Assembly: GCF_009834515.1 (NCBI RefSeq)
Contig: NZ_CP019426.1
Span: 1,477,501-1,541,500 of the forward strand
DNA from: Pseudomonas sp. R84
GTDB lineage: Bacteria; Pseudomonadota; Gammaproteobacteria; Pseudomonadales; Pseudomonadaceae
Length of the DNA: 64,000 nucleotides
Direction of reading: 5' to 3'
How positions within the stretch are numbered: the stretch's first letter is position 1; every line of letters begins with the position of its first letter. The position numbers and the translations under genes were made by a program. Shown here piece after piece: positions 27,714 to 37,191 of this stretch. The notes beneath the pieces are model-generated. The model did no database searches. It was not told the origin of the DNA and saw only the letters and a program-made list of their open reading frames with translations.

Positions 27714-28313
27714 TTAGCCCACGTGAAATGTCTGACCTGTCTGCAAGCCTTCGACACTTTTCGCGTAGGCCAATGCCACATCCGCTGCAGGAACCGGCTT
27801 GTAACCACGGAAATACGGGGCGTAACTGCCCATCGCTTCGAGCAGTACGGTCGGACTGATCGAGTTCACTCTCAGGCCGCGTGGCAGTTCGATGGCGGCG
27901 GCGCGGACGAAACTGTCCAGAGCACCGTTAACCAGCGCTGCGCAGGCGCCGCTGCGAATCGGATCGTGGCTGAGCACGCCGGTGGTGAAGGTGAACGAGG
28001 CGTCGTCATTGGCGAATTCGCGACCAATCAGCAGCAGATTGACCTGACCCATCAGTTTGTCTTTGAGGCCGAGAGCGAAGCTGTCTTCCGTCATCTCGCC
28101 CAGCGGTGCGAAGGTCACGTTGCCCGCAGCGCAGACCAGCGCATCGAACTTGCCGGTCTTTTCGAACAGTTTGCGGATCGACGCGCTGTCGCTGATATCC
28201 ACTTGCAAATCACCGCTGGTGCGGCCGATACGAATGACTTCGTGGCGTTGCGACAGCTCTTTGTCCACCGCCGAACCAATGGTGCCGCCAGCGCCTATCA
28301 ACAGAATCTTCAT
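27714..28313 (-). CDS. Short-chain dehydrogenase
   Basis: The 199-residue protein starts with the NAD(P)-binding GAGGTIGSAV, has VCAAGN in the NNAG position and a substrate region with ARG-x-LRVNSISP. The usual YxxxK reads less clearly: TTGVLSHDPIRSGACAALVNGAL lacks the tyrosine and lysine, so catalysis may differ, as in the atypical SDR group. A GAGG ribosome site precedes ATG 28313. It is divergent from a LysR regulator, whose gene starts 104 bp away, so that regulator may control it. Confidence 0.85.
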   Translation of the reverse strand: MKILLIGAGGTIGSAVDKELSQRHEVIRIGRTSGDLQVDISDSASIRKLFEKTGKFDALVCAAGNVTFAPLGEMTEDSFALGLKDKLMGQVNLLLIGREFANDDASFTFTTGVLSHDPIRSGACAALVNGALDSFVRAAAIELPRGLRVNSISPTVLLEAMGSYAPYFRGYKPVPAADVALAYAKSVEGLQTGQTFHVG

Positions 28314-28417
28314 CGAGCTGTACCTCAAGTGATTGAACGAGGTTTCAGTCTAGAGTGGTTTTTTCTGCGGATAAGCGCACTAATGGGCAACCTTTGGTTT
28401 TCAGATGGAAACAATCC

Positions 28418-29332
28418 ATGAGCGAAATGGATGATCTGGCGGCGTTCGCGGTGTTGATCGAAGCGGGCAGTTTCACCTTGGCAGCGCAGCAGTTGGGCTG
28501 TAGCAAGGGGCAGTTGTCCAAGCGCATCAGCCAGCTCGAGGCGCAGTTCTCCGTGGTGTTGCTGCAACGCACGACCCGGCGCTTGAGCCTGACCGCGGCG
28601 GGCGCGGCATTGTTGCCGCAGGCGCAAGCGTTGGTCGTCCAGGTCGAAAAAGCGCGTCAGGCCTTGGCGCGGCTAAAAGACGATATGGCCGGACCGGTGC
28701 GAATGACGGTGCCGGTGTCTCTGGGGGAAACCTTTTTTGATGGTTTGCTGTTGGAGTTTTCGCACAAATACCCCGAAGTGCAGATCGAGCTGGAGTTGAA
28801 CAACAGTTATCGCGATTTGTCGCGGGACGGCTTTGATCTGGCGATCCGTAGCGAAGTGGCCAATGACGAACGACTGGTTGCCAAACCGTTACTGGCCTGG
28901 CAGGAAATGACCTGCGCCAGCCCGGCATATCTCGAGCGTTTCGGTGAACCGCTGACGCCGCAAGCATTGACCGAACATCGCTGTTTGCTCAACAGCCACT
29001 ACAGCGGGCGTGAGGAATGGCTGTATCACCAGCAGCATGAATTGTTACGAGTGCGGGTGTCAGGACCGTTCGCCAGCAATCATTACAACTTGCTGAAGAA
29101 AGCCGCGCTCAGCGGCGCCGGTGTCGCACGATTGCCTTCCTACTTGCTGCAAGCGGAATTGGCTGACGGCAGATTGCGCTGGCTGCTGCGAGATTTTCAG
29201 ACCCGACGCATGCCGATGTACCTGGTGCATCCGTATCAGGGCGGATTGCCGAAGCGCACGCAGGTGCTCGCAGACTATTTGATCGGCTGGTTCAAGCGCA
29301 GCGGCGAGGCGTTGGATCGACTTCAGCGCTGA
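28418..29332 (+). CDS. LysR-family transcriptional regulator
   Basis: The 304-residue protein has the LysR HTH at residues ~5-60 (AGSFTLAAQQLGCSKGQLSKRISQLEAQFSVVLLQRTTRRLSLT) and a substrate-binding domain of the type seen in DsdC/AphB-like regulators. It is divergent from the SDR gene and probably regulates it. ATG 28418 sits right at the family start; upstream in-frame codons lack a ribosome site. Confidence 0.9.
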   Translation: MSEMDDLAAFAVLIEAGSFTLAAQQLGCSKGQLSKRISQLEAQFSVVLLQRTTRRLSLTAAGAALLPQAQALVVQVEKARQALARLKDDMAGPVRMTVPVSLGETFFDGLLLEFSHKYPEVQIELELNNSYRDLSRDGFDLAIRSEVANDERLVAKPLLAWQEMTCASPAYLERFGEPLTPQALTEHRCLLNSHYSGREEWLYHQQHELLRVRVSGPFASNHYNLLKKAALSGAGVARLPSYLLQAELADGRLRWLLRDFQTRRMPMYLVHPYQGGLPKRTQVLADYLIGWFKRSGEALDRLQR

Positions 29333-29352
29333 TCATATGAACATAAACCCCA

Positions 29353-29439
29353 TGTAGGAGCTGCCGAAGGCTGCGATCTTTTGATTTTGTTTTTTTCAAA
29401 GCAAGATCAAAAGATCGCAGCCTTCGGCAGCTCCTACAG
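29353..29439. repeat. REP pair, family A (arms facing outward)
   Basis: Here tgtaggagctgccgaaggct precedes agccttcggcagctcctaca, so the two units are in the opposite relative order from most other pairs. The pair separates the convergent LysR and DoxX genes. Confidence 0.85.
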
Positions 29440-29447
29440 GTCGGCGT

Positions 29448-29927
29448 TCAGTTGGCGAAACGGCGGGCGATCAGGTGATCGATCGACACCTTGCCCGGGC
29501 CGGTCGCCATCAGATACAGCAACACCGCCGCCCAGGTGCCGTGAGTCGGATAGGCATCGGGGTACACAAACAGCTGAATGGTCAGCGTCATGCCCAACAA
29601 CGCCAATGCCGAAAACCGTGTGGCGAAGCCGATCAGTATCAGCACCGGAAAAAAGTGTTCGGCGAACGCCGCCAGGTGCGCGGCGAGTTCCGGCGACAGC
29701 AGCGGCACGTGGTATTCGCTCTTGAACAACGGAATGGTCGAGTCGGCCAGCCGCGGCCAACCGAGTTGAAAGGTCCCGTCGATCAGGTCGATGGCCAAAC
29801 CTTCAACCTTGGTTTGCCCTGACTTCCAGAACACCGCGGCTATCGAGAAACGGGCAATGAAGGCGATCAGGCTGTGAGGGATTTTTTCCAGCAGCGCGAT
29901 GGCGCGGGTGATGAGGAGGAGGCTCAT
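29448..29927 (-). CDS. DoxX family membrane protein (bufferin cluster)
   Basis: The 159-residue protein has four predicted helices and DoxX features (FIARFSIAAVFWKSGQTKVEG; FFPVLILIGFATRFSALALLGM). It starts within the stop of the DUF2063 gene (4-bp overlap) and ends the operon bufA-bufB-bufC-doxX. DoxX proteins are frequent last genes of bufferin clusters. A redox or membrane role for copper handling is inferred; no catalytic residue is visible. Confidence 0.85.
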   Translation of the reverse strand: MSLLLITRAIALLEKIPHSLIAFIARFSIAAVFWKSGQTKVEGLAIDLIDGTFQLGWPRLADSTIPLFKSEYHVPLLSPELAAHLAAFAEHFFPVLILIGFATRFSALALLGMTLTIQLFVYPDAYPTHGTWAAVLLYLMATGPGKVSIDHLIARRFAN

Positions 29928-30682
29928 GGCGATTCCTTGTTGTTCAAGTGGGTGATCGCGTTGTGTGCGGTCAGCAGGCCGAGGGTTTGGCCGAGATCGA
30001 ATTCAGGGCTGTTTTCAACCGCTGCCAGAAGTGGTTGGCCATCGATCAGATGACGGATAAACACGCTGGCCCCGGGTTCGAGGGCAAACACTTCGACGTC
30101 CAGGCCATTGCGCAGAATCAGGGCATGTTGCCGACGATCGATCTCGATGCCCTCGAGCACAGCGTCCTGCTGATGTGCCGCCCAGATCGCAACCACGGCA
30201 TAGGCGCAATCGAGCAAGTGCAGGGACGGATGAAACACCAGGCACAATTCACTCAAGGCTTGTGGGGAGGCTAACGCCGCAGTGATTTGTTCGTGCCGCA
30301 CCGGCTCGGCGTCGGCGGCGTGATAGGCCCGCGTGCGCAAATGCTCGAGCCGCGCGACATCGGCCAGATAGGGCACGCTCGAGGCGGATTCGAATGTCTG
30401 GATGAAGGCTGCAAACGCTTCGCCATAGCGATTCATCAGCGGACTTTGCGGCGGCTGCTGTTGTACGAAAATGGCCGCCATGGCGCGGAAGAAATCCTCG
30501 CCGACCAATTGCGCAACCACCGGATAACTGTCGCTCAACGCATTGATCAGCGAACCCAGCACGTTATTGCGGTACACCGCGAAACGGCTCGCCGGATCGG
30601 CACCGTTGGCGCAGCACAGACCTTCGGGGCAGGGTGCCCGCGTGTCGATGAGCGCGGCAGCGAAATCACGTTGAACGCTCAT
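29924..30682 (-). CDS. bufC: DUF2063 partner protein of MNIO enzyme (BufC-like)
   Basis: The 252-residue protein matches the putative DNA-binding/DUF2063 family, with the N-terminal FAVYRNNVLGSLINALSDSYPVVAQLVGEDFFRAMA block and a C-terminal half with variable strands. In bufferin clusters this partner binds the precursor and is needed by the MNIO enzyme; it is not a DNA-binding protein in that setting. It overlaps BufB by 4 bp at 30679-30682 and DoxX by 4 bp at 29924-29927, so the operon is tightly coupled. Confidence 0.88.
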   Translation of the reverse strand: MSVQRDFAAALIDTRAPCPEGLCCANGADPASRFAVYRNNVLGSLINALSDSYPVVAQLVGEDFFRAMAAIFVQQQPPQSPLMNRYGEAFAAFIQTFESASSVPYLADVARLEHLRTRAYHAADAEPVRHEQITAALASPQALSELCLVFHPSLHLLDCAYAVVAIWAAHQQDAVLEGIEIDRRQHALILRNGLDVEVFALEPGASVFIRHLIDGQPLLAAVENSPEFDLGQTLGLLTAHNAITHLNNKESP

Positions 30683-31566
30683 GAGCGTGCTCCGGCATCC
30701 ATTAAAAACGCCTCAGCTTGTTGCGCCTCCGCCAGTAGCACCTCGAACGCCGGCACGTGATTGTCGCGCTCGATCAATGTCGCCACCGGACCGATTCGTT
30801 GCAGCACTTTCCGGTACAAACGCCAGACGGCTTGATCGATCGGGGCACCGTGATCGTCGATCAGCAAGCGATCGCCAAGGCTGTCGCTATCCTCGGCAAA
30901 CCCCGCCAGATGAATTTCACCCACCGCGTGTAATGGCAGCGCATCGAGATACGCCAGCGGATCCCGCTGATGGTTGACGCAAGAAACATAGACATTGTTG
31001 ACGTCTAGCAACAAGCCGCAGCCGCTGCGGCGGATGACCTCGGCGATGAACTCCGCTTCATCGATGGTCGAACGCTGAAAACCCAGATAGGTCGCCGGAT
31101 TCTCCAGCAACATGGGCCGTTTGAGCGTGCTCTGCACCTGATCGATATGCTCGCAGACGCGGTTCAATGTCGGCGTGTCATAGGCCAGCGGCAACAGGTC
31201 ATTGAGAAACACCGGGCCATGGCTTGACCAGGCCAGGTGTTCGGAAAAGGATTGCGGTTGATAGCGCTGAATCAGTTCGGCGAGGCGTTTGAGATGCTGT
31301 TTATCCAACGGTCCTTCAGCGCCGATGGACAAGCCGACACCGTGCAGCGACAGCGGATACTGCTCGCGGATCAAACCGAGAAAATGATGAAACGGACCGC
31401 CGGCCACCATGTAGTTTTCGGCGTGGACTTCGAAGAAGCCAATGTCCGGTAGTGAGCCGAGCACGTCACGAAAGTGCCCGGTCTTGAGCCCCAGCCCGGC
31501 ACGGGGCGGGAGCCCGAGAAGGGCTGCCTGAGTGCAGGAGGGGGCATGGTCATTGATTGTGAGCAT
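30679..31566 (-). CDS. bufB: MNIO (DUF692) peptide-modifying enzyme (BufB-like)
   Basis: The 295-residue protein is a DUF692 TIM barrel, the multinuclear non-heme iron oxidase family of MbnB and TglH. Conserved metal-ligand blocks are visible: FFEVHAENYM, LSLHGVGLSIG, SFSEHLAW, MLLENPATYLG, LLLDVNNVYVS, EIHLAGF. MNIO enzymes convert cysteines to oxidised thiazole/oxazole-type groups; in bufferins the products are thiooxazoles that bind copper. ATG 31566 is chosen; GTG 31575 is also possible. The precursor gene is 25 bp upstream. Confidence 0.92.
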   Translation of the reverse strand: MLTINDHAPSCTQAALLGLPPRAGLGLKTGHFRDVLGSLPDIGFFEVHAENYMVAGGPFHHFLGLIREQYPLSLHGVGLSIGAEGPLDKQHLKRLAELIQRYQPQSFSEHLAWSSHGPVFLNDLLPLAYDTPTLNRVCEHIDQVQSTLKRPMLLENPATYLGFQRSTIDEAEFIAEVIRRSGCGLLLDVNNVYVSCVNHQRDPLAYLDALPLHAVGEIHLAGFAEDSDSLGDRLLIDDHGAPIDQAVWRLYRKVLQRIGPVATLIERDNHVPAFEVLLAEAQQAEAFLMDAGARS

Positions 31567-31591
31567 GATCGTCACTCAGGCAGGCCAACGA

Positions 31592-31897
31592 TCAGGACTT
31601 GGCTTTGAAGGCTTCCATCTGACCGAAACCGGTCGGCGAGGTTTTGCTTTCAGTGGTGGCGCAGGTGCCTTTCGGTACGAGCTTCCAGGCATTGGCCTGA
31701 TAGTCCATTTTCGACGTGCCGGCACAGGTGGTGCCCGCGCCTGCTGCGCAATCGTTGTGACCTTTCATGGCCACGCCGAAGCATTTTTCCATGTCGGCGT
31801 CGGCAGCATGGACGGTCGATACAGCGGCCATGCTCAGGGCAGAACCGAGGGCCAGAACCAGGGCGGTGGCGGACAGGGTGCGGGTGGTAGCAGTCAT
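31592..31897 (-). CDS. bufA: Bufferin precursor, DUF2282 (BufA-like)
   Basis: The 101-residue precursor has an N-terminal signal peptide of ~31 residues ([20 protein letters not shown]) and a mature part with four cysteines at 39, 50, 58 and 79 ([33 protein letters not shown]). That layout is typical of DUF2282 bufferins, exported copper-binding peptides modified on central cysteines by the MNIO enzyme encoded next. The gene leads the operon. The C-terminal Cys and the tail [15 protein letters not shown] lie beyond the modified core. No secondary bufferin precursor is visible. Confidence 0.9.
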   Translation of the reverse strand: MTATTRTLSATALVLALGSALSMAAVSTVHAADADMEKCFGVAMKGHNDCAAGAGTTCAGTSKMDYQANAWKLVPKGTCATTESKTSPTGFGQMEAFKAKS

Positions 31898-31928
31898 GAT
31901 GTTTCTCCAGTCTTGTTCAGGGTTTTTA

Positions 31929-31946
31929 CAAGCGCGTTTGCGCTTG
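31929..31946 (-). promoter_or_regulatory. Leader stem-loop upstream of bufA
   Basis: The sequence CAAGCGC-4-GCGCTTG makes a perfect 7-bp stem 32 bases upstream of the bufA ATG, in the likely 5' untranslated region. A GTAACG-type sequence at ~31978-31984 (minus strand TGTAACG) resembles the -35 of some ECF sigma promoters, but no matching -10 at the usual distance is clear. Confidence 0.4.
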
Positions 31947-32020
31947 CTTGTCCCTCTAGAGAAACGAGGTGGCGTTGCGTTACAGCCCGCTCAAAATCTT
32001 TTTGGAAAAACGCAAAACCC

Positions 32021-32110
32021 TGTAGGAGTGAGCCTGCTCGCGATGGCGTCATGTCAGATACTGGTGATGTTGAATGACACAACGCCATCGCGAGCAGGCT
32101 CACTCCTACA
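32021..32110. repeat. REP pair, family B
   Basis: Units tgtaggagtgagcctgctcg and cgagcaggctcactcctaca flank a ~50-base spacer with a second inverted repeat (gatggcgt / acgccatc), upstream of bufA. Confidence 0.85.
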
Positions 32111-32147
32111 AGGGCTTTTTGGAGAATCTGAAAATCGTGCAGGCACA

Positions 32148-32176
32148 AAAAAAACGGCCCGAAGGCCGTTTTTTGT
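32148..32176 (-). terminator. Rho-independent terminator of the bra operon
   Basis: The stem AACGGCC/GGCCGTT with a CGAA tetraloop has T runs on both sides (8 A before, 6 T after), just past the braG stop. On the minus strand the run of eight T follows the stem. Confidence 0.9.
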
Positions 32177-32189
32177 TTAGCGAAACACA

Positions 32190-32891
32190 TCAACCGCCGA
32201 GGTACGCCTCGCGTACTTTCGGGTCGGTCAGCAGCGCTTCACCGGTGCCTTGCATGACCACACGGCCGTTCTCCAGAACGTACGCCCGGTCAGCAATTTT
32301 CAGCGCCTGGTTGGCGTTCTGCTCAACCAGGAACACCGTCACACCGTCCTTGCGCAGCATTTCGATGATGTCGAAAATCTGCTGGATGATGATCGGTGCC
32401 AGGCCCAGCGACGGCTCGTCGAGCAGCAACAGCTTGGGCTTGCTCATCAACGCACGGCCGATGGCGAGCATTTGCTGTTCGCCGCCGGACATGGTGCCGC
32501 CGCGCTGGTTGAAGCGTTCTTTCAGGCGTGGGAAAAGTCCGAGAACCTTGTCCATCTGTTCCTGATAGTCGCCTTTGTCGGTGAAGAAGCCGCCCATGGA
32601 CAGGTTTTCTTCAACGGTCAGACGGGCAAACACCCGACGACCTTCCGGCACCACCGCGATGCTTTTGCGCATGATCTGCGACGAGTCCTGGCCGACCAGC
32701 TCCTCACCCATGTAGCGGATGCTGCCGCTGTGCGCTTGCGGCGAACCGCAAAGTGTCATCAGCAGCGTCGACTTGCCGGCACCGTTGGCGCCGATCAGGG
32801 TCACGATCTCGCCCTGACGGACTTCGACGTTGACGCTGTGCAGGGCCTGGATCTTGCCGTAGAAGGTGGAAACGTTTTCGAACTGCAGCAT
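32190..32891 (-). CDS. braG: Branched-chain amino acid ABC transporter ATPase BraG/LivF
   Basis: The 233-residue ATPase has Walker A GANGAGKST (~36-44), the signature MSGGEQQML and Walker B LLLLDEPSLGLAP. It is the second nucleotide-binding subunit of a Leu/Ile/Val importer. Its ATG directly follows the braF stop with no gap, and it ends the five-gene order braC-braD-braE-braF-braG of P. aeruginosa. Confidence 0.95.
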   Translation of the reverse strand: MLQFENVSTFYGKIQALHSVNVEVRQGEIVTLIGANGAGKSTLLMTLCGSPQAHSGSIRYMGEELVGQDSSQIMRKSIAVVPEGRRVFARLTVEENLSMGGFFTDKGDYQEQMDKVLGLFPRLKERFNQRGGTMSGGEQQMLAIGRALMSKPKLLLLDEPSLGLAPIIIQQIFDIIEMLRKDGVTVFLVEQNANQALKIADRAYVLENGRVVMQGTGEALLTDPKVREAYLGG

Positions 32892-33659
32892 TTACGCTTC
32901 CCCCAGGTAGGCTTTGATCACTTCAGGATTGTCGCGGATCTGTTCTGGCGTACCGTCGGCCAGAGGCGTGCCCTGGTTGATCACGACGATGTGGTCGGAA
33001 ATGCTCATGACCAGTTTCATGTCGTGTTCGATCAGCAGCACGGTGACGTTGTGCTCTTCACGCAGCACGCTGATCAGCGCCTTGAGGTCTTCGGTTTCCT
33101 TCGGGTTCAGACCGGCAGCCGGTTCGTCGAGCATGAGGATCCGCGGACGGGTCATCATGCAGCGAGCGATTTCCAGACGCCGTTGCTGACCGTAAGCCAG
33201 GGTGCCGGCGGTACGGTTGGCGAACTCCTTCAGGTTGACCTTTTCCAGCCAGTACTCGGCAAACTCCATGGCCTCGCGCTCGCTTTTGCGGAACGCCGGG
33301 GTCTTGAACAGGCCGGCCAGGAAGTTGGTGTTCAGGTGACGGTGCTGGGCGATCAACAGGTTCTCGACCGCCGTCATATCCTTGAACAGGCGCACGTTCT
33401 GGAACGTGCGCACCACGCCTTTGAGGGCGATCTTGTGGCCCGGCAGGCCTTGAATCGGCTCGCCGTCCAAAAGGATGCTACCGCCGGTGGGCTGATAGAA
33501 ACCGGTCAGGCAGTTGAACACGGTGGTCTTGCCGGCGCCGTTGGGCCCGATCAGTGCAACCACCTGTTTCTCTTTGACGGTCAGGGCCACACCGTTGACC
33601 GCGAGCAAACCGCCGAAGCGCATGCTCAGGTTTTCGACTTTAAGGATCTCGCGGCTCAT
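32892..33659 (-). CDS. braF: Branched-chain amino acid ABC transporter ATPase BraF/LivG
   Basis: The 255-residue ATPase has Walker [10 protein letters not shown], signature [12 protein letters not shown] and Walker [14 protein letters not shown], with the long insertion after Walker A ([21 protein letters not shown]) that marks the LivG type. It overlaps the permease gene braE by 4 bp, so translation is coupled. Confidence 0.95.
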   Translation of the reverse strand: MSREILKVENLSMRFGGLLAVNGVALTVKEKQVVALIGPNGAGKTTVFNCLTGFYQPTGGSILLDGEPIQGLPGHKIALKGVVRTFQNVRLFKDMTAVENLLIAQHRHLNTNFLAGLFKTPAFRKSEREAMEFAEYWLEKVNLKEFANRTAGTLAYGQQRRLEIARCMMTRPRILMLDEPAAGLNPKETEDLKALISVLREEHNVTVLLIEHDMKLVMSISDHIVVINQGTPLADGTPEQIRDNPEVIKAYLGEA

Positions 33660-34912
33660 TTTCGCAACTCCATGTGTGGGCGTTGCATCGGCAGCAGACC
33701 TTGTGGACGCCAGATCATCATCAGCACCATCAGCGCACCGAACATCAACATCCGGTACTCGCTGAACTCACGCATCATTTCCGGCAACAGAATCATCACC
33801 ACGGCAGCCAGGATCACACCCAACTGCGAGCCCATACCGCCCAGCACCACAATGGCGAGGATGATTGCCGACTCGATGAAGGTGAACGATTCCGGGGTCA
33901 CCAGACCCTGACGGGCGGCGAAGAAGCTACCGGCGAAACCGGCGAATGCAGCGCCGAGGGTGAACGCGGACAACTTGATGATCGTTGGATTCAGACCCAG
34001 CGCACGGCAGGCAATTTCGTCTTCACGCAACGCTTCCCACGCACGGCCGATCGGCATGCGCAGCAAACGGTTGATGACGAACAGCGCCGCCAGCGCCAGC
34101 ACCAGGGCAACGAGGTAGAGGAAGATCACCTTGTTGATCGAGTTGTATTGCAGGCCGAAATACTCGTGGAAGGTTTGCATGCCTTCCGCGGCTTTACGTT
34201 CGAAGGTCAGACCGAAGAACGTCGGTTTCTCGATGTTGCTGATGCCGTTCGGACCGCCAGTGATGTCGGTCAGGTTACGCAGGAACAGACGGATGATCTC
34301 GCCGAAGCCGAGGGTCACGATCGCCAGATAGTCGCCGCGCAAACGCAGCACCGGGAAGCCCAGCAGGAAGCCGAACGTCGCGGCCATCAGGCCGGCAATC
34401 GGCAGGCAGATCCAGAAGCTCAGGCCGTAGTAGTGCGACAGCAGCGCGTAGCTGTAGGCGCCGACGGCATAGAAGCCGACGTAACCGAGGTCGAGCAGAC
34501 CGGCCAGACCGACGACGATGTTCAGGCCGAGGCCAAGCATCACGTAGATCAGGATCAGCGTTGCGATATCCACCGCCCCACGCGAGCCGAAGAACGGCCA
34601 CACCAGTGCCAGCAGGATCAGCGCAATGATGAAATAGCGCTGGGTGGTTGGCAGAGTGAGGAAGTTGCTCGCTTTGGCCGGAATCAGCGGCAGGCCCGGC
34701 GATGAGCGCCAGGCCTTGCTGATCTGCTGGTTGAACAGCACGCGCAGGAACATCAGCACCGAACAGATGGCGATGGTCGCCAGCACGGTCGGGCTGGTGT
34801 TGTGCACTTCCAGGTTGATGCCGACGATGGTCAGTTTCAGACCGAGTACCGGGTAGGCCACGGCCCACACCAGCAAAGCGCTGAACAGCGCCTGTTTAAG
34901 ATTCCTAGTCAT
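33656..34912 (-). CDS. braE: Branched-chain amino acid ABC permease BraE/LivM
   Basis: The 418-residue membrane protein has an N-terminal extension typical of LivM ([20 protein letters not shown]...), the permease core [28 protein letters not shown] and the cytoplasmic coupling loop [20 protein letters not shown]. It overlaps braD by 4 bp at 34909-34912. It pairs with BraD in the inner membrane. Confidence 0.95.
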   Translation of the reverse strand: MTRNLKQALFSALLVWAVAYPVLGLKLTIVGINLEVHNTSPTVLATIAICSVLMFLRVLFNQQISKAWRSSPGLPLIPAKASNFLTLPTTQRYFIIALILLALVWPFFGSRGAVDIATLILIYVMLGLGLNIVVGLAGLLDLGYVGFYAVGAYSYALLSHYYGLSFWICLPIAGLMAATFGFLLGFPVLRLRGDYLAIVTLGFGEIIRLFLRNLTDITGGPNGISNIEKPTFFGLTFERKAAEGMQTFHEYFGLQYNSINKVIFLYLVALVLALAALFVINRLLRMPIGRAWEALREDEIACRALGLNPTIIKLSAFTLGAAFAGFAGSFFAARQGLVTPESFTFIESAIILAIVVLGGMGSQLGVILAAVVMILLPEMMREFSEYRMLMFGALMVLMMIWRPQGLLPMQRPHMELRK

Positions 34913-35832
34913 ACTTTCTCAACCTCCGGACGGCCCAGAATGCCGGTCGGACGGAACAACAACACCAGAACCAACAAGCCGAAAGCCACGACGTCCTTGT
35001 ATTGGTCACCGAAGATATCGGCGCCAAACGCTTCCGCCACCCCCAGCACCAACCCGCCGAGCATGGCGCCGGGGATGCTGCCGATACCGCCAAGTACCGC
35101 TGCGGTGAAGGCTTTGAGGCCGACGAGGAAACCGGCGTTCGGGTTGATCACCCCGTATTGCATGCTCAGCAGCACAGCCGCAACGGCTGCCAGCGCGGCA
35201 CCAATGACGAAGGTCAGGGCGATGATGTTGTTGGTGTTGATGCCGAGCAGGTTGGCCATCTTGATGTCTTCGGCGCAGGCGCGGCAGGCGCGACCCAAGC
35301 GAGAGCGGGAGATGAACAGCGTCAGGCCGAGCATGGCGATCAGGGTCACCACGAACACCACGATTTGCATGTAGGAAATCAGCACTTCTTGTGCGCCACC
35401 TGGGCCGAAGGCAATGTTGCCCGGAATCAGGTTGGGGATAGCTTTGTCCTTGGAGTCTTGCGCCAGCAGAACCGTGTTCTGCAGGAAGATCGACATACCG
35501 ATCGCGGAAATCAGCGGGATCAGACGGTTGCTGCCGCGCAGGGGGCGGTAGGCAATGCGTTCGATGCTGTAACCGTAGGAACTGGTGACGACGATGCTGG
35601 CGATGAACGCCGCCGTCATCAACAGCGGGACACTGTCGAGTCCCATCATGGTCAACCCGGCGATGGCGATGAACGCCACGTAGGAGCCGATCATGTACAC
35701 CTCGCCGTGGGCGAAGTTGATCATTCCAATGATGCCGTAGACCATCGTGTAGCCGATGGCGATCAAGGCATACATGCTGCCAACGTTCAGGCCGTTAACC
35801 AGCTGTTGGAAGAAGTGATAGATGTCAGGCAT
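34909..35832 (-). CDS. braD: Branched-chain amino acid ABC permease BraD/LivH
   Basis: The 307-residue membrane protein has LivH blocks: [37 protein letters not shown] at the start, a coupling loop [21 protein letters not shown] and [24 protein letters not shown]. It begins 231 bp after the braC stop, with a stem-loop between, and heads the membrane part of the operon. Confidence 0.95.
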   Translation of the reverse strand: MPDIYHFFQQLVNGLNVGSMYALIAIGYTMVYGIIGMINFAHGEVYMIGSYVAFIAIAGLTMMGLDSVPLLMTAAFIASIVVTSSYGYSIERIAYRPLRGSNRLIPLISAIGMSIFLQNTVLLAQDSKDKAIPNLIPGNIAFGPGGAQEVLISYMQIVVFVVTLIAMLGLTLFISRSRLGRACRACAEDIKMANLLGINTNNIIALTFVIGAALAAVAAVLLSMQYGVINPNAGFLVGLKAFTAAVLGGIGSIPGAMLGGLVLGVAEAFGADIFGDQYKDVVAFGLLVLVLLFRPTGILGRPEVEKV

Positions 35833-36015
35833 TACAGCGCTCCTAAAAACCTGATACGCATTTCACTGGTGGAGTCATTTTCCCGCCCGGCCCCGTGGAT
35901 CTTTATCCACTTCGAATCCGGGTTTTGCCAGCGAACCGCTGATGACGGTTTTGAGATTTTCAGGTGGGGAGACTGGCGGATCACGCCAGCGCGGCCCAAT
36001 ACATTCGTAAAACAA

Positions 36016-36041
36016 AGCCCACGGCACGCCGTGGGCTTTAT
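36016..36041 (-). terminator. Stem-loop between braC and braD
   Basis: A perfect 12-bp stem AAAGCCCACGGC / GCCGTGGGCTTT with a two-base loop is followed on the minus strand by TGTTTT. A partial terminator or mRNA stabiliser here would explain making more binding protein than permease, as is common in ABC importers. Confidence 0.7.
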
Positions 36042-36063
36042 TGGCAGTCAGTCAGGCAGCGCC

Positions 36064-37191
36064 TTACTGAGGCGATACTTCAGTTTTAGGTTTGCCGTTG
36101 TGCCACTCGTAGACCACGAATTTGAAGTCTTTGAGGTCGCCCTTGGCGTCGAAGCTCAGGTCGCCAGTCGGGGTCTTGAAGGTCCCGGCGTGGATGGCTT
36201 CAGCCACTTTGGTCGCGTCTTCGGACTTGGCTGCCTTGATGCCTTCGGCAATTACAGTCACCGCCGAGTAGGAAGGGAACACGAACGGACCGCTCGGATC
36301 TTCCTTCTTGGCTTTGAATGCATCAGCCAGAGCAACGTTGGCCGGATCCTGGTCGAAGGATTTTGGCAGGGTCACCAGCAGACCTTCGGACGCATCCTTG
36401 GCGATCTGGGTGATGGAATCGTTACCCACGCCTTCCGGACCCATGAACTTGGCTTTCAGGCCTTTTTCCTGGGCTTGGCGCAGGATCAGACCCAGCTCCG
36501 GGTGGTAGCCGCCGTAGTAAACGAAGTCGACGTTGGCTTGCTTGAGCTTGGCGATGATCGCCGAGAAGTCTTTGTCGCCGGCGTTGACGCCTTCGAACAC
36601 GGCCACCTTGGTGCCTTTCTTCTCGAGGGTCGATTTCACCGCGGTGGCGATGCCTTCACCGTACTGTTGCTTGTCGTGCAGGACGCCGACAATTTTCGGT
36701 TTCACGTGGTCGGCAATGTAGTTACCGGCGGCAGGGCCCTGGGCGCTGTCCAGACCGATGGTACGGAAGACCATTTTGTAACCACGGGCGGTGATGTCCG
36801 GGCTGGTGGCAGCCGGGGTGATCATGATCACGCCTTCGTCTTCGTAGATGTCCGAAGCCGGTTGAGTGGAGCTGGAGCACAGGTGACCGACGACGAACTT
36901 GACGCCGTCGTTGACGACCTTGTTCGCGACCGCTACCGCTTGTTTTGGATCGCAGGCATCGTCGTATTCAACGGCTTCGAGTTTCTTGCCGTCGACGCCG
37001 CCCTTGGCGTTGATTTGCTCGATGGCCATTTTCGCGCCACTGAACTGCATGTCGCCGTATTGGGCTACTGGACCGGTTTTAGGGCCGGCGATACCGATTT
37101 TGATGGTGTCAGCTGCGAACGAATGGCTGGCAACCCCGGCCAGAACCATAGCGGCAAACAGTTTGGAAATCTGCTTAGTAGCCTTAGTCAT
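36064..37191 (-). CDS. braC: Branched-chain amino acid-binding protein BraC
   Basis: The 375-residue periplasmic protein has a signal peptide (LFAAMVLAGVASHSFAA, cut near residue 26) and the Leu/Ile/Val-binding fold with KIGIAGPKTGPVAQYGDMQ, EYDDACDPKQAVAVANKVVNDGVKFVVGHLCSSSTQPASD (the disulfide pair Cys) and DFVYYGGYHPE. It delivers Leu, Ile, Val and Ala to BraDEFG. It is the first gene of the operon, with a long upstream region shared with the divergent DUF2288 gene. Confidence 0.95.
   Translation of the reverse strand: MTKATKQISKLFAAMVLAGVASHSFAADTIKIGIAGPKTGPVAQYGDMQFSGAKMAIEQINAKGGVDGKKLEAVEYDDACDPKQAVAVANKVVNDGVKFVVGHLCSSSTQPASDIYEDEGVIMITPAATSPDITARGYKMVFRTIGLDSAQGPAAGNYIADHVKPKIVGVLHDKQQYGEGIATAVKSTLEKKGTKVAVFEGVNAGDKDFSAIIAKLKQANVDFVYYGGYHPELGLILRQAQEKGLKAKFMGPEGVGNDSITQIAKDASEGLLVTLPKSFDQDPANVALADAFKAKKEDPSGPFVFPSYSAVTVIAEGIKAAKSEDATKVAEAIHAGTFKTPTGDLSFDAKGDLKDFKFVVYEWHNGKPKTEVSPQ

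Noticed and set aside
27714..28313. Classical SDR with full catalytic triad
   Set aside because: I kept it as an SDR but not classical, since the YxxxK pair is not seen in the expected place.
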